Source of the DNA: Palsa-459 sp035937595
GTDB taxonomy: Bacteria; Actinomycetota; Acidimicrobiia; Acidimicrobiales; RAAP-2
Assembly (NCBI GenBank): GCA_035937595.1
Contig: DASZHS010000032.1
Location: 1 to 25,576 of the forward strand
DNA length: 25,576 nucleotides
Direction of reading: 5' to 3'
The position numbers and the translations under genes were made by a program. How positions within the stretch are numbered: position 1 is the stretch's first letter; every line of letters begins with the position of its first letter. Shown piece after piece: positions 15,922 to 23,017 of the stretch. The notes below the pieces were generated by a model. That model was not told where the DNA came from. It saw only the letters and a program-made list of their open reading frames with translations, and did not search any database.

Positions 15922-16443
15922 TCAGTCGGCCTGCTCGTCGACGTGCTCGGTGCGTCGGTCCGTCGCGCGTGCGTCGTCGGCCTCGGAGGGGTGCGGGAAC
16001 TCGACGTACCACAGCGACCTCGGCCGCGTGCCGATCTGGTCGGACCACACCGAGCCGCGCGTGAACCGGACGACGCGGTTGACGACGTAGAGCAGGAAGA
16101 TCGCGAACGGCACCTCGACCAGGGCCGCCTGGAGCGCCGAGACCCACAGGTCGCTCGAGCGCGCCGTGGTGACGTCGAACCACGCGTCGGCGAACATGAG
16201 CGTGGCCGTGGCGGTGGCGAAGAGCACGACGACCGCGCGCCGGCGCCACGCCGCCCACGCGGTCGAGGCGAGGCCCGTGAGCAGCGCGAGGTCGAAGCCG
16301 ACCCACGCGAGGTTCCAGTGCGCCGCGACGTAGCGCCTCGGCAGCGTCAGGCCGAGCACGATGATCCAGGCGCCGAGCGCGATGCAGGCGAAGACGAGCG
16401 TCTCGAGCACCCGACGCCTCGTATGTGGGTTGGGTCGTGGCAC
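15922..16443 (-). CDS. Four-helix integral membrane protein, unknown function
   Basis: The protein has 173 residues. Four hydrophobic stretches are visible, at about 11-33, 40-63, 70-90 and 101-121. The second holds HWNLAWVGFDLALLTGLASTAWAAW and the third carries ATLMFADAWFDVTTA. A hydrophilic C-terminal tail (SVWSDQIGTRPRSLWYVEFPHPSE) ends in a charged stretch. I recall similar uncharacterised membrane proteins in Actinobacteria, but have no name for the family. The GTG at 16443 is set by a GGAGG Shine-Dalgarno, and TAGGCT (16468-16473, minus) is a plausible -10. Confidence 0.75.
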   Translation of the reverse strand: MPRPNPHTRRRVLETLVFACIALGAWIIVLGLTLPRRYVAAHWNLAWVGFDLALLTGLASTAWAAWRRRAVVVLFATATATLMFADAWFDVTTARSSDLWVSALQAALVEVPFAIFLLYVVNRVVRFTRGSVWSDQIGTRPRSLWYVEFPHPSEADDARATDRRTEHVDEQAD

Positions 16444-16467
16444 CGCGACCTCCAGGCGGATCCCGGA

Positions 16468-16473
16468 AGCCTA
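16468..16473 (-). promoter_or_regulatory. Candidate -10 (TAGGCT) for the four-helix membrane protein
   Basis: TAGGCT lies 24 bases upstream of the GTG at 16443, leaving a short leader that contains the GGAGG ribosome-binding site. It is inside the 53-base gap after the SCO6745-family gene. Confidence 0.4.
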
Positions 16474-16496
16474 CGGTCGCCGGGCCCGGCGTCCGG

Positions 16497-17252
16497 TCAG
16501 TCGGCCACGTCCTCCACGTCGACGTCGGCGGTCTCGGCGAGCTCGCGCACGCCGTCGAGGAACGCGAGCCGGGCGTCGTCGTCGAGCACGTCGTAGGTGG
16601 CCACCAAGAGCTCGGTCGCGCGGTCCTCGGCGAGGGCCCGGCGCTCGACCAGCTCGTCGGTCACCGTCGGTGTGTCGTCCGACTCGTAGCCGTACAGCTC
16701 GAAGGCGTCGGCGCTGTTGAGGAAGTGCGACTCGGCCGGCGTGATCCCGAGCGCCGCCACCGCCTCGCCGTAGGCGCCGCCGCGCAGCTCGCGCAGCGTG
16801 ACGACGAGCTGGAAGGCGCGGCCGACGACGTCGTCGGGCAGCGCGTAGCGCCGGTAGCCGTCGACGAGCGGCCAGCGGCCGGTGGGCGCGCCGTCGACGA
16901 CGCGCGCCGCGGCGTCCGCGAACGCGCGCAGCGTCGCGGTCTCCTTGAACGTCCGTCGCGCGTAGTCACGCGCCGCCTCGAGGTAGGCGACGGCGACGTC
17001 GGTGGGCTTCGCCACCGCGCGACCCTCGTTCCACCACGTCTCGACGAGCTGGGGCTTGAACCAGATGAACGCGTCGGCGACCGTCGCGGCGTCGACGTCG
17101 CCGAGGACGCCGCCTCGCCCCAGGCAGTAGAACATGAACACGTCGAGCCCCAGTCGCTCGCCGCGCGCCGCGGTCGCCTCGGTGAAGCAGAACGCGCCAC
17201 CCAGCTCGTAGACCGGTGCCGCGGTCGCGTCGATGAGCCCGGTCGCGTCCAC
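16497..17252 (-). CDS. SCO6745-family protein
   Basis: The protein has 251 residues and matches the actinobacterial SCO6745-type proteins as I know them. Visible features are the N-terminal APVYELGGAFCFTEAT helix, then YCLGRGGVLGDVDAATVADAFIWF, LVETWWNEGR, a central region ending in LRELRGGAYGEAVAALGITPAESHFLN, and an acidic C-terminus. It is soluble and mostly helical. The function is not established. The GTG at 17252 has TAGGTT exactly six bases upstream and no Shine-Dalgarno, so the message is probably leaderless. The GH31 gene ends 33 bases upstream on the same strand, with a hairpin in between. Confidence 0.82.
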   Translation of the reverse strand: MDATGLIDATAAPVYELGGAFCFTEATAARGERLGLDVFMFYCLGRGGVLGDVDAATVADAFIWFKPQLVETWWNEGRAVAKPTDVAVAYLEAARDYARRTFKETATLRAFADAAARVVDGAPTGRWPLVDGYRRYALPDDVVGRAFQLVVTLRELRGGAYGEAVAALGITPAESHFLNSADAFELYGYESDDTPTVTDELVERRALAEDRATELLVATYDVLDDDARLAFLDGVRELAETADVDVEDVAD

Positions 17253-17258
17253 GGGGCC

Positions 17259-17264
17259 AACCTA
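17259..17264 (-). promoter_or_regulatory. Leaderless-type -10 (TAGGTT) for the SCO6745-family gene
   Basis: TAGGTT on the minus strand, then six bases, then the GTG at 17252. It is the third case in this window of the TANNNT-N6-RTG arrangement. Confidence 0.55.
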
Positions 17265-17277
17265 TGCGAACGAGCGC

Positions 17278-17295
17278 CGGCGCCGTCAGGCGCCG
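17278..17295 (-). terminator. Hairpin spanning the GH31 stop codon
   Basis: A perfect seven-base stem (CGGCGCC / GGCGCCG) has a four-base loop that is part of the GH31 TGA stop codon. There is no T-run. It could end the GH31 transcript just before the SCO6745 promoter. Confidence 0.4.
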
Positions 17296-19802
17296 CGCAG
17301 CTCGAGGCGCAAGAAGGGGCCCTCGAGCAGGATCGCCGTGCCGTCGCGCTCGACGCTCGTCGCCACGTGGACCCCGTCGGCCTCGGCCGCGACGAGCCGG
17401 GCACCGTGCACCATGACGCCGACGGGACCGGTTCGCGCGAACGCGCCGAGCGACGCCCACGTGATCGTGACGGTGCCGCCCGCGGTCGTCGCGGCGTAGG
17501 CGTCCGTCCGCGACGCGCCGTCGCCGTCGCCCGCGTCCTCGTACCCGCCCCCGCTCGCGGCCCCGCGCTCGTCGAGCACCACGTGCAGCGTCCAGCGCTG
17601 CGCGATGTGCGTCGGCTCGAGGGTCGTCCCCTCGTCCATCCACGCGTCGTCGAGGACGACGATCGTGCCCGCGCGCTGGAGCACGAGCGGTTGGCCGAGC
17701 GGCGCGTCGAGGTCGGCGGTGCGCGCCCCGCGGACGTCGTCTTCGGGGGCGAGGGACCCGTCGAGCGGCGCGCAGAGCCGGAGCCGCCGCCAGTCGCCGG
17801 GGGGGACCTCGAACTTGGCCTCCTTCGTGTCGGGATCGGCGACGGGCACGACGAGGAGCTCGTCGCCCAGGAGGAACGTCGTCGCGTCCGCGTCCCACCA
17901 CGACGGCACCCCGGCGACGGGCCAGTCCGTCGGGCGCAGCATCGGGTGGCCGAGGCGGTGCGCCTCCTCGGCGAGCCGGTACAGGTGCGGCAGGAGGCGG
18001 TAGCGCAGCCGCACGAGCCGCTCGATCGCCGTGTCGAACGGCGGCGGGAAGCGCCACGGTTCGCGGTCGGGCGCACCGAGCACGCAGTGCGTCCGGCAGA
18101 ACGGCGAGACCACGCCGAGCTCGAGCCACCGCACGTAGAGCCCGGGCGACGGGATCCCCGTGAACCCGCCGATGTCCGAGCCCGTGAAGGGGACCGAGGA
18201 CAGGCCGAGCCCGAGGAACGTCGGCACCTGCTGGGCGAGGCCCTCGACGGAGCTCTCGACGTCGGCGGTCCAGTGCCACGCCCACCGCGACAGCGACGCC
18301 CAGCCGGCGCGCGACAGCACGAACGGCCGGGTGCCCCGTGCCGCCATCGCCTCGTGCCCGACGCGGTTCATGTAGAGGCCGTAGAGGTTGTGCGCCTCGG
18401 CGTGGTCGCCGCCACGGCCGTCCAGGTCGCAGACCGCGGCGCGGGGCAGCGTCCGGTCGCCCCACAGCGTGATGGACGTCGGCTCGTTCATGTCGTGCCA
18501 GACCCCCTCGACGCCCCTTGAGGTGAGGGCCTCGTACTTCGTCGCCCACCAGGCCCTCGTGGCGGGCCGGGTGAAGTCGGGGAAGGCGGCCCAGCCCGGC
18601 CAGACCGTGCCGTGCTCGACGCGCCCGCGGGCGTCGCGGACGAAGTGGTCCCCGTCGACGCCCTCGCGGTACAGCTCGAAGTCGTCGTCGCGCCGAACGG
18701 CGGGATCCACGATCGAGACGAGGCGCGCCCCGTGCGCACGAGCGCGGGCCGCGAGGGCGGGGACGGCCCCGAAGCGCGCCTCGTCGAAGGTGAAGACGCG
18801 GAAGTCGTCCATGTGGTCGATGTCGAGGTGCAGCCCCGAGAGCGGGATCCCGCGCGCCACGAACCCGTCGAGGACCTCGGTCACCTCGCGATCCGTGCGC
18901 CAGCCCCACCGCGCGTGGTGGTACCCGAGCGCCCACCGCGGCGGCATCGCGGGGTGGCCGATGAGGTCCGCGGCGGTCGCGAGCACCGCGTCGAGCTCGC
19001 CGATCGCGACGTAGGTGACGAGCGCGCCGTCGTGGACGTCGACGGTCACGCCGTGCTCGGCGTGCGCCACGCGCCCCACGGTGACGTCGGCCTCGAAGGA
19101 GTTCTCGTGGAACGCCCACACCGGCCCGGTCGGGTGCAGCCCGACGGTGATCGGGATCGAGGCGTACAGGGGGTCCTGGCCCGTCCCCCACGACCCGCCC
19201 GGGTCGCGGTTCCACAGCCGGCGCATAGAGCCCGTGAGGTCGAGCGCACCCGCCTGCTCGCCGAGGCCGCAGAGCCGCTCCCCGTCACGGAGCACGCGCC
19301 GCAGCACCCGGTGCGACCCCCGCGTGAGCGGCGTGCGCTCGACGTAGCGACGTCGCCCGTGCGCGTCGACGATCCGCAGCCCGTCGTCGTCCACGTCGAT
19401 GCGGAGGACCGGCGTCGCGAGCGACCCGCCGCTCGCCGATCCCGTCACGCGCACGTCGGTCGCCGGCGTGAGCGCGGCGTCACGCGTGGCGACGTCGTGA
19501 GGGGCGCGGCCCGGGCCCCAGGCGAGGCGGAGGAGGTCGTCGCTGAGCGCGTGGACGTGCAGCGTCGCGCGCTCGAAGGTGACGGCGAGCCCGGTCGGGT
19601 CGGGCATCGGGCTCGCGCCCGTGCAGCGCCCCGCGTCGTCGGCGGCGCGCGGTGCGCGGTGCCGTCGGCGCCACACCGCGTCGAGCAGCGACATCCGGGC
19701 GGAGTTGACGACGATCGCGCGCATCGTGCGTGGCGACAGCGCCGACACCTCGCGGATCGCGAGCTGGCCCTTGAGGTAGGCCCTGCGAACCGCTGGGTGC
19801 AT
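17286..19802 (-). CDS. Glycoside hydrolase family 31 (alpha-glucosidase type)
   Basis: The protein has 838 residues. It releases terminal alpha-linked sugars, by the retaining mechanism. A beta-rich N-terminal domain (about 70-270) leads into the barrel. The barrel carries LHLDIDHMDDFRVFTFD, the nucleophile D437 in GVWHDMNEP (433-441), the acid/base D514 in HWTADVESS (510-518), and FTGSDIGGF (539-547). Two C-terminal beta domains follow. There is no signal peptide, so it is probably intracellular and may act on imported maltose-type sugars or glycogen products. Residues 1-65 do not look like GH31. ATG 19802 lies 11 bases after a TAGGTT box, which favours the long form. An alternative start at residue 66 (MPDPTG) has no ribosome-binding site. 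Confidence 0.93.
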   Translation of the reverse strand: MHPAVRRAYLKGQLAIREVSALSPRTMRAIVVNSARMSLLDAVWRRRHRAPRAADDAGRCTGASPMPDPTGLAVTFERATLHVHALSDDLLRLAWGPGRAPHDVATRDAALTPATDVRVTGSASGGSLATPVLRIDVDDDGLRIVDAHGRRRYVERTPLTRGSHRVLRRVLRDGERLCGLGEQAGALDLTGSMRRLWNRDPGGSWGTGQDPLYASIPITVGLHPTGPVWAFHENSFEADVTVGRVAHAEHGVTVDVHDGALVTYVAIGELDAVLATAADLIGHPAMPPRWALGYHHARWGWRTDREVTEVLDGFVARGIPLSGLHLDIDHMDDFRVFTFDEARFGAVPALAARARAHGARLVSIVDPAVRRDDDFELYREGVDGDHFVRDARGRVEHGTVWPGWAAFPDFTRPATRAWWATKYEALTSRGVEGVWHDMNEPTSITLWGDRTLPRAAVCDLDGRGGDHAEAHNLYGLYMNRVGHEAMAARGTRPFVLSRAGWASLSRWAWHWTADVESSVEGLAQQVPTFLGLGLSSVPFTGSDIGGFTGIPSPGLYVRWLELGVVSPFCRTHCVLGAPDREPWRFPPPFDTAIERLVRLRYRLLPHLYRLAEEAHRLGHPMLRPTDWPVAGVPSWWDADATTFLLGDELLVVPVADPDTKEAKFEVPPGDWRRLRLCAPLDGSLAPEDDVRGARTADLDAPLGQPLVLQRAGTIVVLDDAWMDEGTTLEPTHIAQRWTLHVVLDERGAASGGGYEDAGDGDGASRTDAYAATTAGGTVTITWASLGAFARTGPVGVMVHGARLVAAEADGVHVATSVERDGTAILLEGPFLRLELRGA

Positions 19803-19813
19803 AACGAGGTCGC

Positions 19814-19819
19814 AACCTA
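19814..19819 (-). promoter_or_regulatory. Candidate -10 (TAGGTT) for the GH31 gene
   Basis: TAGGTT on the minus strand, 11 bases before the ATG at 19802, leaving a leader of about five bases. It supports the long GH31 start. Confidence 0.4.
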
Positions 19820-19893
19820 CCGGAACCGCACGAGTGCGTCGTGGGGCGCCACGTGGGCTCGAGTGGTGGTGCGGAGGTGTGTCGTGGTGGCAC

Positions 19894-19899
19894 TACGGT
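19894..19899 (+). promoter_or_regulatory. Candidate -10 (TACGGT) for the alpha/beta hydrolase
   Basis: TACGGT on the plus strand, 26 bases before the ATG at 19926. It would give a leader of about 20 bases with a GGGGG tract close to the start codon. Confidence 0.4.
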
Positions 19900-19925
19900 G
19901 TCCGGACTGTCGGAATCGGGGGTGC

Positions 19926-20942
19926 ATGGTCGTCGCGGAACTGCGCGAAGCAGGGGACGTCGCGGTGCGCTCGCTGAGCTCGCCGGTGTCCGACGCGTTC
20001 GATCTGCTGCGCACCGGGCACCGTCGCCACCGCTTCGGTGATCGCCGTATCGGCTGGCAGGTGGTCAACCTCGACGTCGACGGCCGCCGGTTGCGCTACC
20101 GGGTCACCGACAACGTCGACCGGGCGGCCGGCGACCCGGCGCCGGTCTGGGCGATGAGCCTCCACGGCTACTTCGCGGGCGGTTCCATGTACACGAGGGA
20201 GAGCGAGCTGCTCGCATCACGGTTCGGCTGGCGCGTCGTCAACCCCTCGCTCCCGGGGTTCGGCGGCTCGGACCCCCTGCCCGACGCCGAGGTCACGATG
20301 GCCCACCTGACCGACGAGCTCTCGCGCATCCGAGAGCACCTGGGCATCGACCGGATGGTGCTGCTCGGCCACTCGATGGGAGCGGCCGTCGCCATGCACT
20401 ATGCGGCGATCCACCCAGAGGCCGTCCTCGGCGTGCTCTACCGCGACGGCGTCGCGACGCCGTCGTGGCAGAAGCGGCACGGGACCGTCGCCCGCCTGCT
20501 GGCCGGCGCCCTGCCCGACCTCGCACCGGTCGCCGACATGGTGGCGGCCGCCACCTTGGACCTGCCCGACCTGCTCGTCGGCCACGCGCTCGCGACCGTG
20601 CGCTCGATGCTCCCCGACCTGCGGCACAACCTGCGGACGTTCGTGCGCAGCCAGCCGATCGCCGCCATGCTCATGCACCTCGACCTGTCCGACGACGTCC
20701 GCACCGTGCGCACCGGCGGGATCCCGGTGCTCGCCGAGTGGGGGTGCTTCGACCGCCTCATCCCGCCGTCGACGGCGACCGAGTTCGCCGAGGTCGCCGG
20801 CATGGACGTGCACTGGGTGCCCGGCGGGCACTCCTGGATGCTCGCGAGGCCGAGCGGCCAGGCCGACGTCCTCACCCAGATGTGGTGGGGGCGCGCGTTC
20901 CTCGACGCGGTCACCGCCCGGACGGCGCAGCTCGCGGCGTGA
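19926..20942 (+). CDS. Alpha/beta hydrolase
   Basis: The protein has 338 residues from ATG 19926. It is a soluble serine hydrolase with the oxyanion region SLHGYFAGG (78-86) and the nucleophile elbow LGHSMGAA (147-154, S150). The acid is probably D276 in WGCFDRLIP, and the histidine is H302 in PGGHSW. The lid region (about 175-255) is larger than minimal. The substrate is unknown; ester or epoxide-type small molecules are common in this family. The frame stays open for hundreds of codons upstream but is antisense to the GH31 gene there. It converges on the DoxX-Rieske gene, and the gap holds a copy of the 19-base tandem repeat. Confidence 0.9.
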   Translation: MVVAELREAGDVAVRSLSSPVSDAFDLLRTGHRRHRFGDRRIGWQVVNLDVDGRRLRYRVTDNVDRAAGDPAPVWAMSLHGYFAGGSMYTRESELLASRFGWRVVNPSLPGFGGSDPLPDAEVTMAHLTDELSRIREHLGIDRMVLLGHSMGAAVAMHYAAIHPEAVLGVLYRDGVATPSWQKRHGTVARLLAGALPDLAPVADMVAAATLDLPDLLVGHALATVRSMLPDLRHNLRTFVRSQPIAAMLMHLDLSDDVRTVRTGGIPVLAEWGCFDRLIPPSTATEFAEVAGMDVHWVPGGHSWMLARPSGQADVLTQMWWGRAFLDAVTARTAQLAA

Positions 20943-20969
20943 CGGCAGAGCGCGCGGGCAGCGGGCCCT

Positions 20970-21007
20970 CTACTTGACGTAGAGCTTGCTACTTGACGTA
21001 GAGCTTG
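20970..21007. repeat. Exact 19-base tandem duplication at the end of the DoxX-Rieske gene
   Basis: CTACTTGACGTAGAGCTTG occurs twice head to tail (20970-20988 and 20989-21007). The second copy holds the last codons and TAG stop of the DoxX-Rieske gene, while the first lies just past the stop. Each copy contains a small hairpin, CTAC-TTGAC-GTAG. The duplication is out of frame (19 bases) but leaves the protein unchanged, since the stop comes first. Confidence 0.9.
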
Positions 21008-22230
21008 CCGTCCGCCTCGGTCACCTGGAGCACCGTCAGCCCCACCGTCGCTGGCCCGACGATGACGCTGCCGGTCGCGGGGTCGAACTCCGAGCCGTGG
21101 CACGGGCAGGCGATGAGGTGGCTCGAGGCGAAGTAGTTGACCGTGCAGCCGGCGTGCGGGCACACGGCGTCGTAGGCGACGAACTGGCCCTGGGACGGCT
21201 GGAGCACGAGCCCCGGGTCCCCGCTGCTCGGCACCGTGAACGTGGCGGCCTGCCCGACGGGCACCGAGGAGGACGGGCCGAGGAGGGTGCCGTGGGGGCT
21301 CGTCGAGCCGCCGGTCCCCGACGGGCCGCCGAGCGTGGCCTGGGTGGACGAGGTGGTCTTGGGGCTCGCGAGCCGCCCGGCGCCCGCCACCGCGCCGGCC
21401 GCGACCAGCCCCGCCGTCGCCGCCGCGGCAGCCGCGACGCCGCCGAGGACGACCGTGCGACGGTCGACGTGGTCGGGCACGCGACCGCCGGGCAGCGACC
21501 GACGCGGGCCCTCGAGGAACGGGCAGCCGTTCGGCGCGCAGTGGCGGTGCGGGATCGCGGTGCAGCGCCCCTTGTCGTAGGCGCCGCAGCTGCGCTGCGC
21601 CGCTGCGAAGGACACCGGGACGACCCGCTCGTCGTCGAGCCCCTCCTCGGCGGCGACGCGGCGCGCGATGCGCGCGTCGAGGCTGAGCACGCCCCCGGCG
21701 CCGGCGATCACGAACGGCGTGAACATGAAGAGGAAGACGATGTCCGCGCCCGTGTACCACGGATGGGAGTGGAAGCTGACGGCCAGGAAGAGGCTGAGCG
21801 AGATGAGCATGCCGCCGATCGCGGCGAGCCGCGTCCACAGCCCGAGGGCGACGCCGAGCCCGACGGCGATCTCGCCGAGCGCCATCAGCACGCCGAGCGG
21901 GGTCGAGTACGACAGCAGCTGACCCAGCAGCCAGTGGATCGGCGAGGTGCGGATGTACCCGATCATCTGCTGGTGCAGCGAGTAGGGGGACGAGGAGTCG
22001 AGGAACGACGGGTTCATGAGCTTCTGGAACCCCGCGTAGAGGAACGTCACCGCCAGGAAGGCCCGGACCGGCAGCAGCGACCACCCGGCGAGCAGCCACC
22101 CGCGTGGTGGCATGCCGAGCGGGAGCGCGCGCGGCGCCGAGCCCCGCGCCGGCTCGGACGACGCGGGGCGCGCGATCGCACGCGATCGGGGGGCGCGCCG
22201 GGGTGCGGTCCGGCGCGTCGCGTCTCTCAT
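20989..22230 (-). CDS. DoxX-Rieske fusion membrane protein
   Basis: The protein has 413 residues from ATG 22230 (AAAGGG ribosome-binding site). A basic N-terminus is followed by a DoxX-type four-helix domain (helices near 50-70, 110-131, 137-155 and 163-184). Next comes a linker rich in Cys and His (C215, C223, H228, H230, C231, C236). A Tat-like anchor, VDRRTVVLGGVAAA, starts at 255. A Ser/Thr/Gly linker leads to a Rieske domain with CPHAGC (357-362) and CPCHG (375-379). The cluster ligands are C357, H359, C375 and H378, with C362 and C377 as the usual disulfide. The Rieske domain probably faces the outside and exchanges electrons with quinones or a periplasmic-side partner. DoxX-related subunits occur in thiosulfate:quinone oxidoreductases, but no such role is shown here. 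Confidence 0.88.
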   Translation of the reverse strand: MRDATRRTAPRRAPRSRAIARPASSEPARGSAPRALPLGMPPRGWLLAGWSLLPVRAFLAVTFLYAGFQKLMNPSFLDSSSPYSLHQQMIGYIRTSPIHWLLGQLLSYSTPLGVLMALGEIAVGLGVALGLWTRLAAIGGMLISLSLFLAVSFHSHPWYTGADIVFLFMFTPFVIAGAGGVLSLDARIARRVAAEEGLDDERVVPVSFAAAQRSCGAYDKGRCTAIPHRHCAPNGCPFLEGPRRSLPGGRVPDHVDRRTVVLGGVAAAAAATAGLVAAGAVAGAGRLASPKTTSSTQATLGGPSGTGGSTSPHGTLLGPSSSVPVGQAATFTVPSSGDPGLVLQPSQGQFVAYDAVCPHAGCTVNYFASSHLIACPCHGSEFDPATGSVIVGPATVGLTVLQVTEADGKLYVK

Positions 22231-22304
22231 GACGCCCTTTCTACCGGCGAACCCTTCGTCGTGTTCACAGGACCGCGCTAAGTCTTCGGTAAAGATCGCC
22301 ATCG

Positions 22305-22994
22305 ATGTCCTTCCTCGTGAACCGGCTCATGCAGGTCTCGCCGGCGGTCGTGTACCTCACCGTCGGCCTGCTCGTGTTCGGCGAGGCGGCGGTGTTCCTC
22401 GGCTTCATCCTTCCGGGCGAGACGGCGGTGATCGTCGGCGGCTTCATCGCGAGCCAGGGCAAGATCAACATCGTCGCGCTGTGCGCGCTCGTCGTCACGG
22501 CCGCGATCGTCGGCGACTCGGTCGGCTACCTCGTCGGCAACCGCTACGGCACGAAGCTGCTCGAGATCCGCATCCTCCAGCGGCGACGAGCGGGGATCGC
22601 GAGGGCGCTGCTGGGGCTCGAGCGGCGCGGCGCGACCTACGTGTTCCTCGGCCGCTTCACGGCGTTCTTCCGCGCCGTCGTCCCCGGTCTCGCGGGCATG
22701 TCGAAGATGCACTACCCGAGGTTCCTCGCCGCCAACGCGGCCGGCGGGTTCTGCTGGGGCATCGGCTTCTCACTGCTCGGCTACTTCGCGGGCCACGCGT
22801 ACAAGAAGGTGGAGCACTACTCGACCTACGGCGCGATCGGAGTGGCGGTGATCGTGGTCGCACTGGCCGTCGTGTTCTCGGTGCGCGGGCGACGGCGCGA
22901 GCGTCGCGAGGAGGCGGCCTTCGAGGTCGGGCACACCGGCGGGGAGGTCGCGAACCCAGAGGTCGCCGAGGGCGACACCGAGACCGCGACCTAG
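22305..22994 (+). CDS. DedA-family (SNARE-associated type) membrane protein
   Basis: The protein has 229 residues and about five membrane or re-entrant helices. DedA signatures are visible: FILPGETAVIVGGFIA (34-49), GDSVGYLVGNRYG, the FLGRFTAFFRAVVPGLAGMSKM segment (cut: FLGRF and RAVVPGLAGMSKM), and NAAGGFCWGI. DedA proteins are thought to move polyprenyl-phosphate or phospholipid across the membrane and to help with proton-gradient upkeep. The C-terminus after the last helix is long, basic, then acidic. The gene is divergent from the DoxX-Rieske gene with a 74-base gap. No Shine-Dalgarno is visible, and AT-rich TAAAGAT lies close upstream, so it may be nearly leaderless. Confidence 0.92.
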   Translation: MSFLVNRLMQVSPAVVYLTVGLLVFGEAAVFLGFILPGETAVIVGGFIASQGKINIVALCALVVTAAIVGDSVGYLVGNRYGTKLLEIRILQRRRAGIARALLGLERRGATYVFLGRFTAFFRAVVPGLAGMSKMHYPRFLAANAAGGFCWGIGFSLLGYFAGHAYKKVEHYSTYGAIGVAVIVVALAVVFSVRGRRRERREEAAFEVGHTGGEVANPEVAEGDTETAT

Positions 22995-23017
22995 ACACCC
23001 TCGCTGGCCGCGACGGC

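Noticed and set aside
16425..18521. Long plus-strand open frame opposite the SCO6745-family and GH31 genes
   Set aside because: Same compositional artefact; the minus-strand frames give recognisable proteins over the whole stretch.
18612..19925. N-terminal extension of the alpha/beta hydrolase
   Set aside because: The frame is open but antisense to the GH31 gene; the protein similarity begins after ATG 19926 and a promoter box lies just before it.
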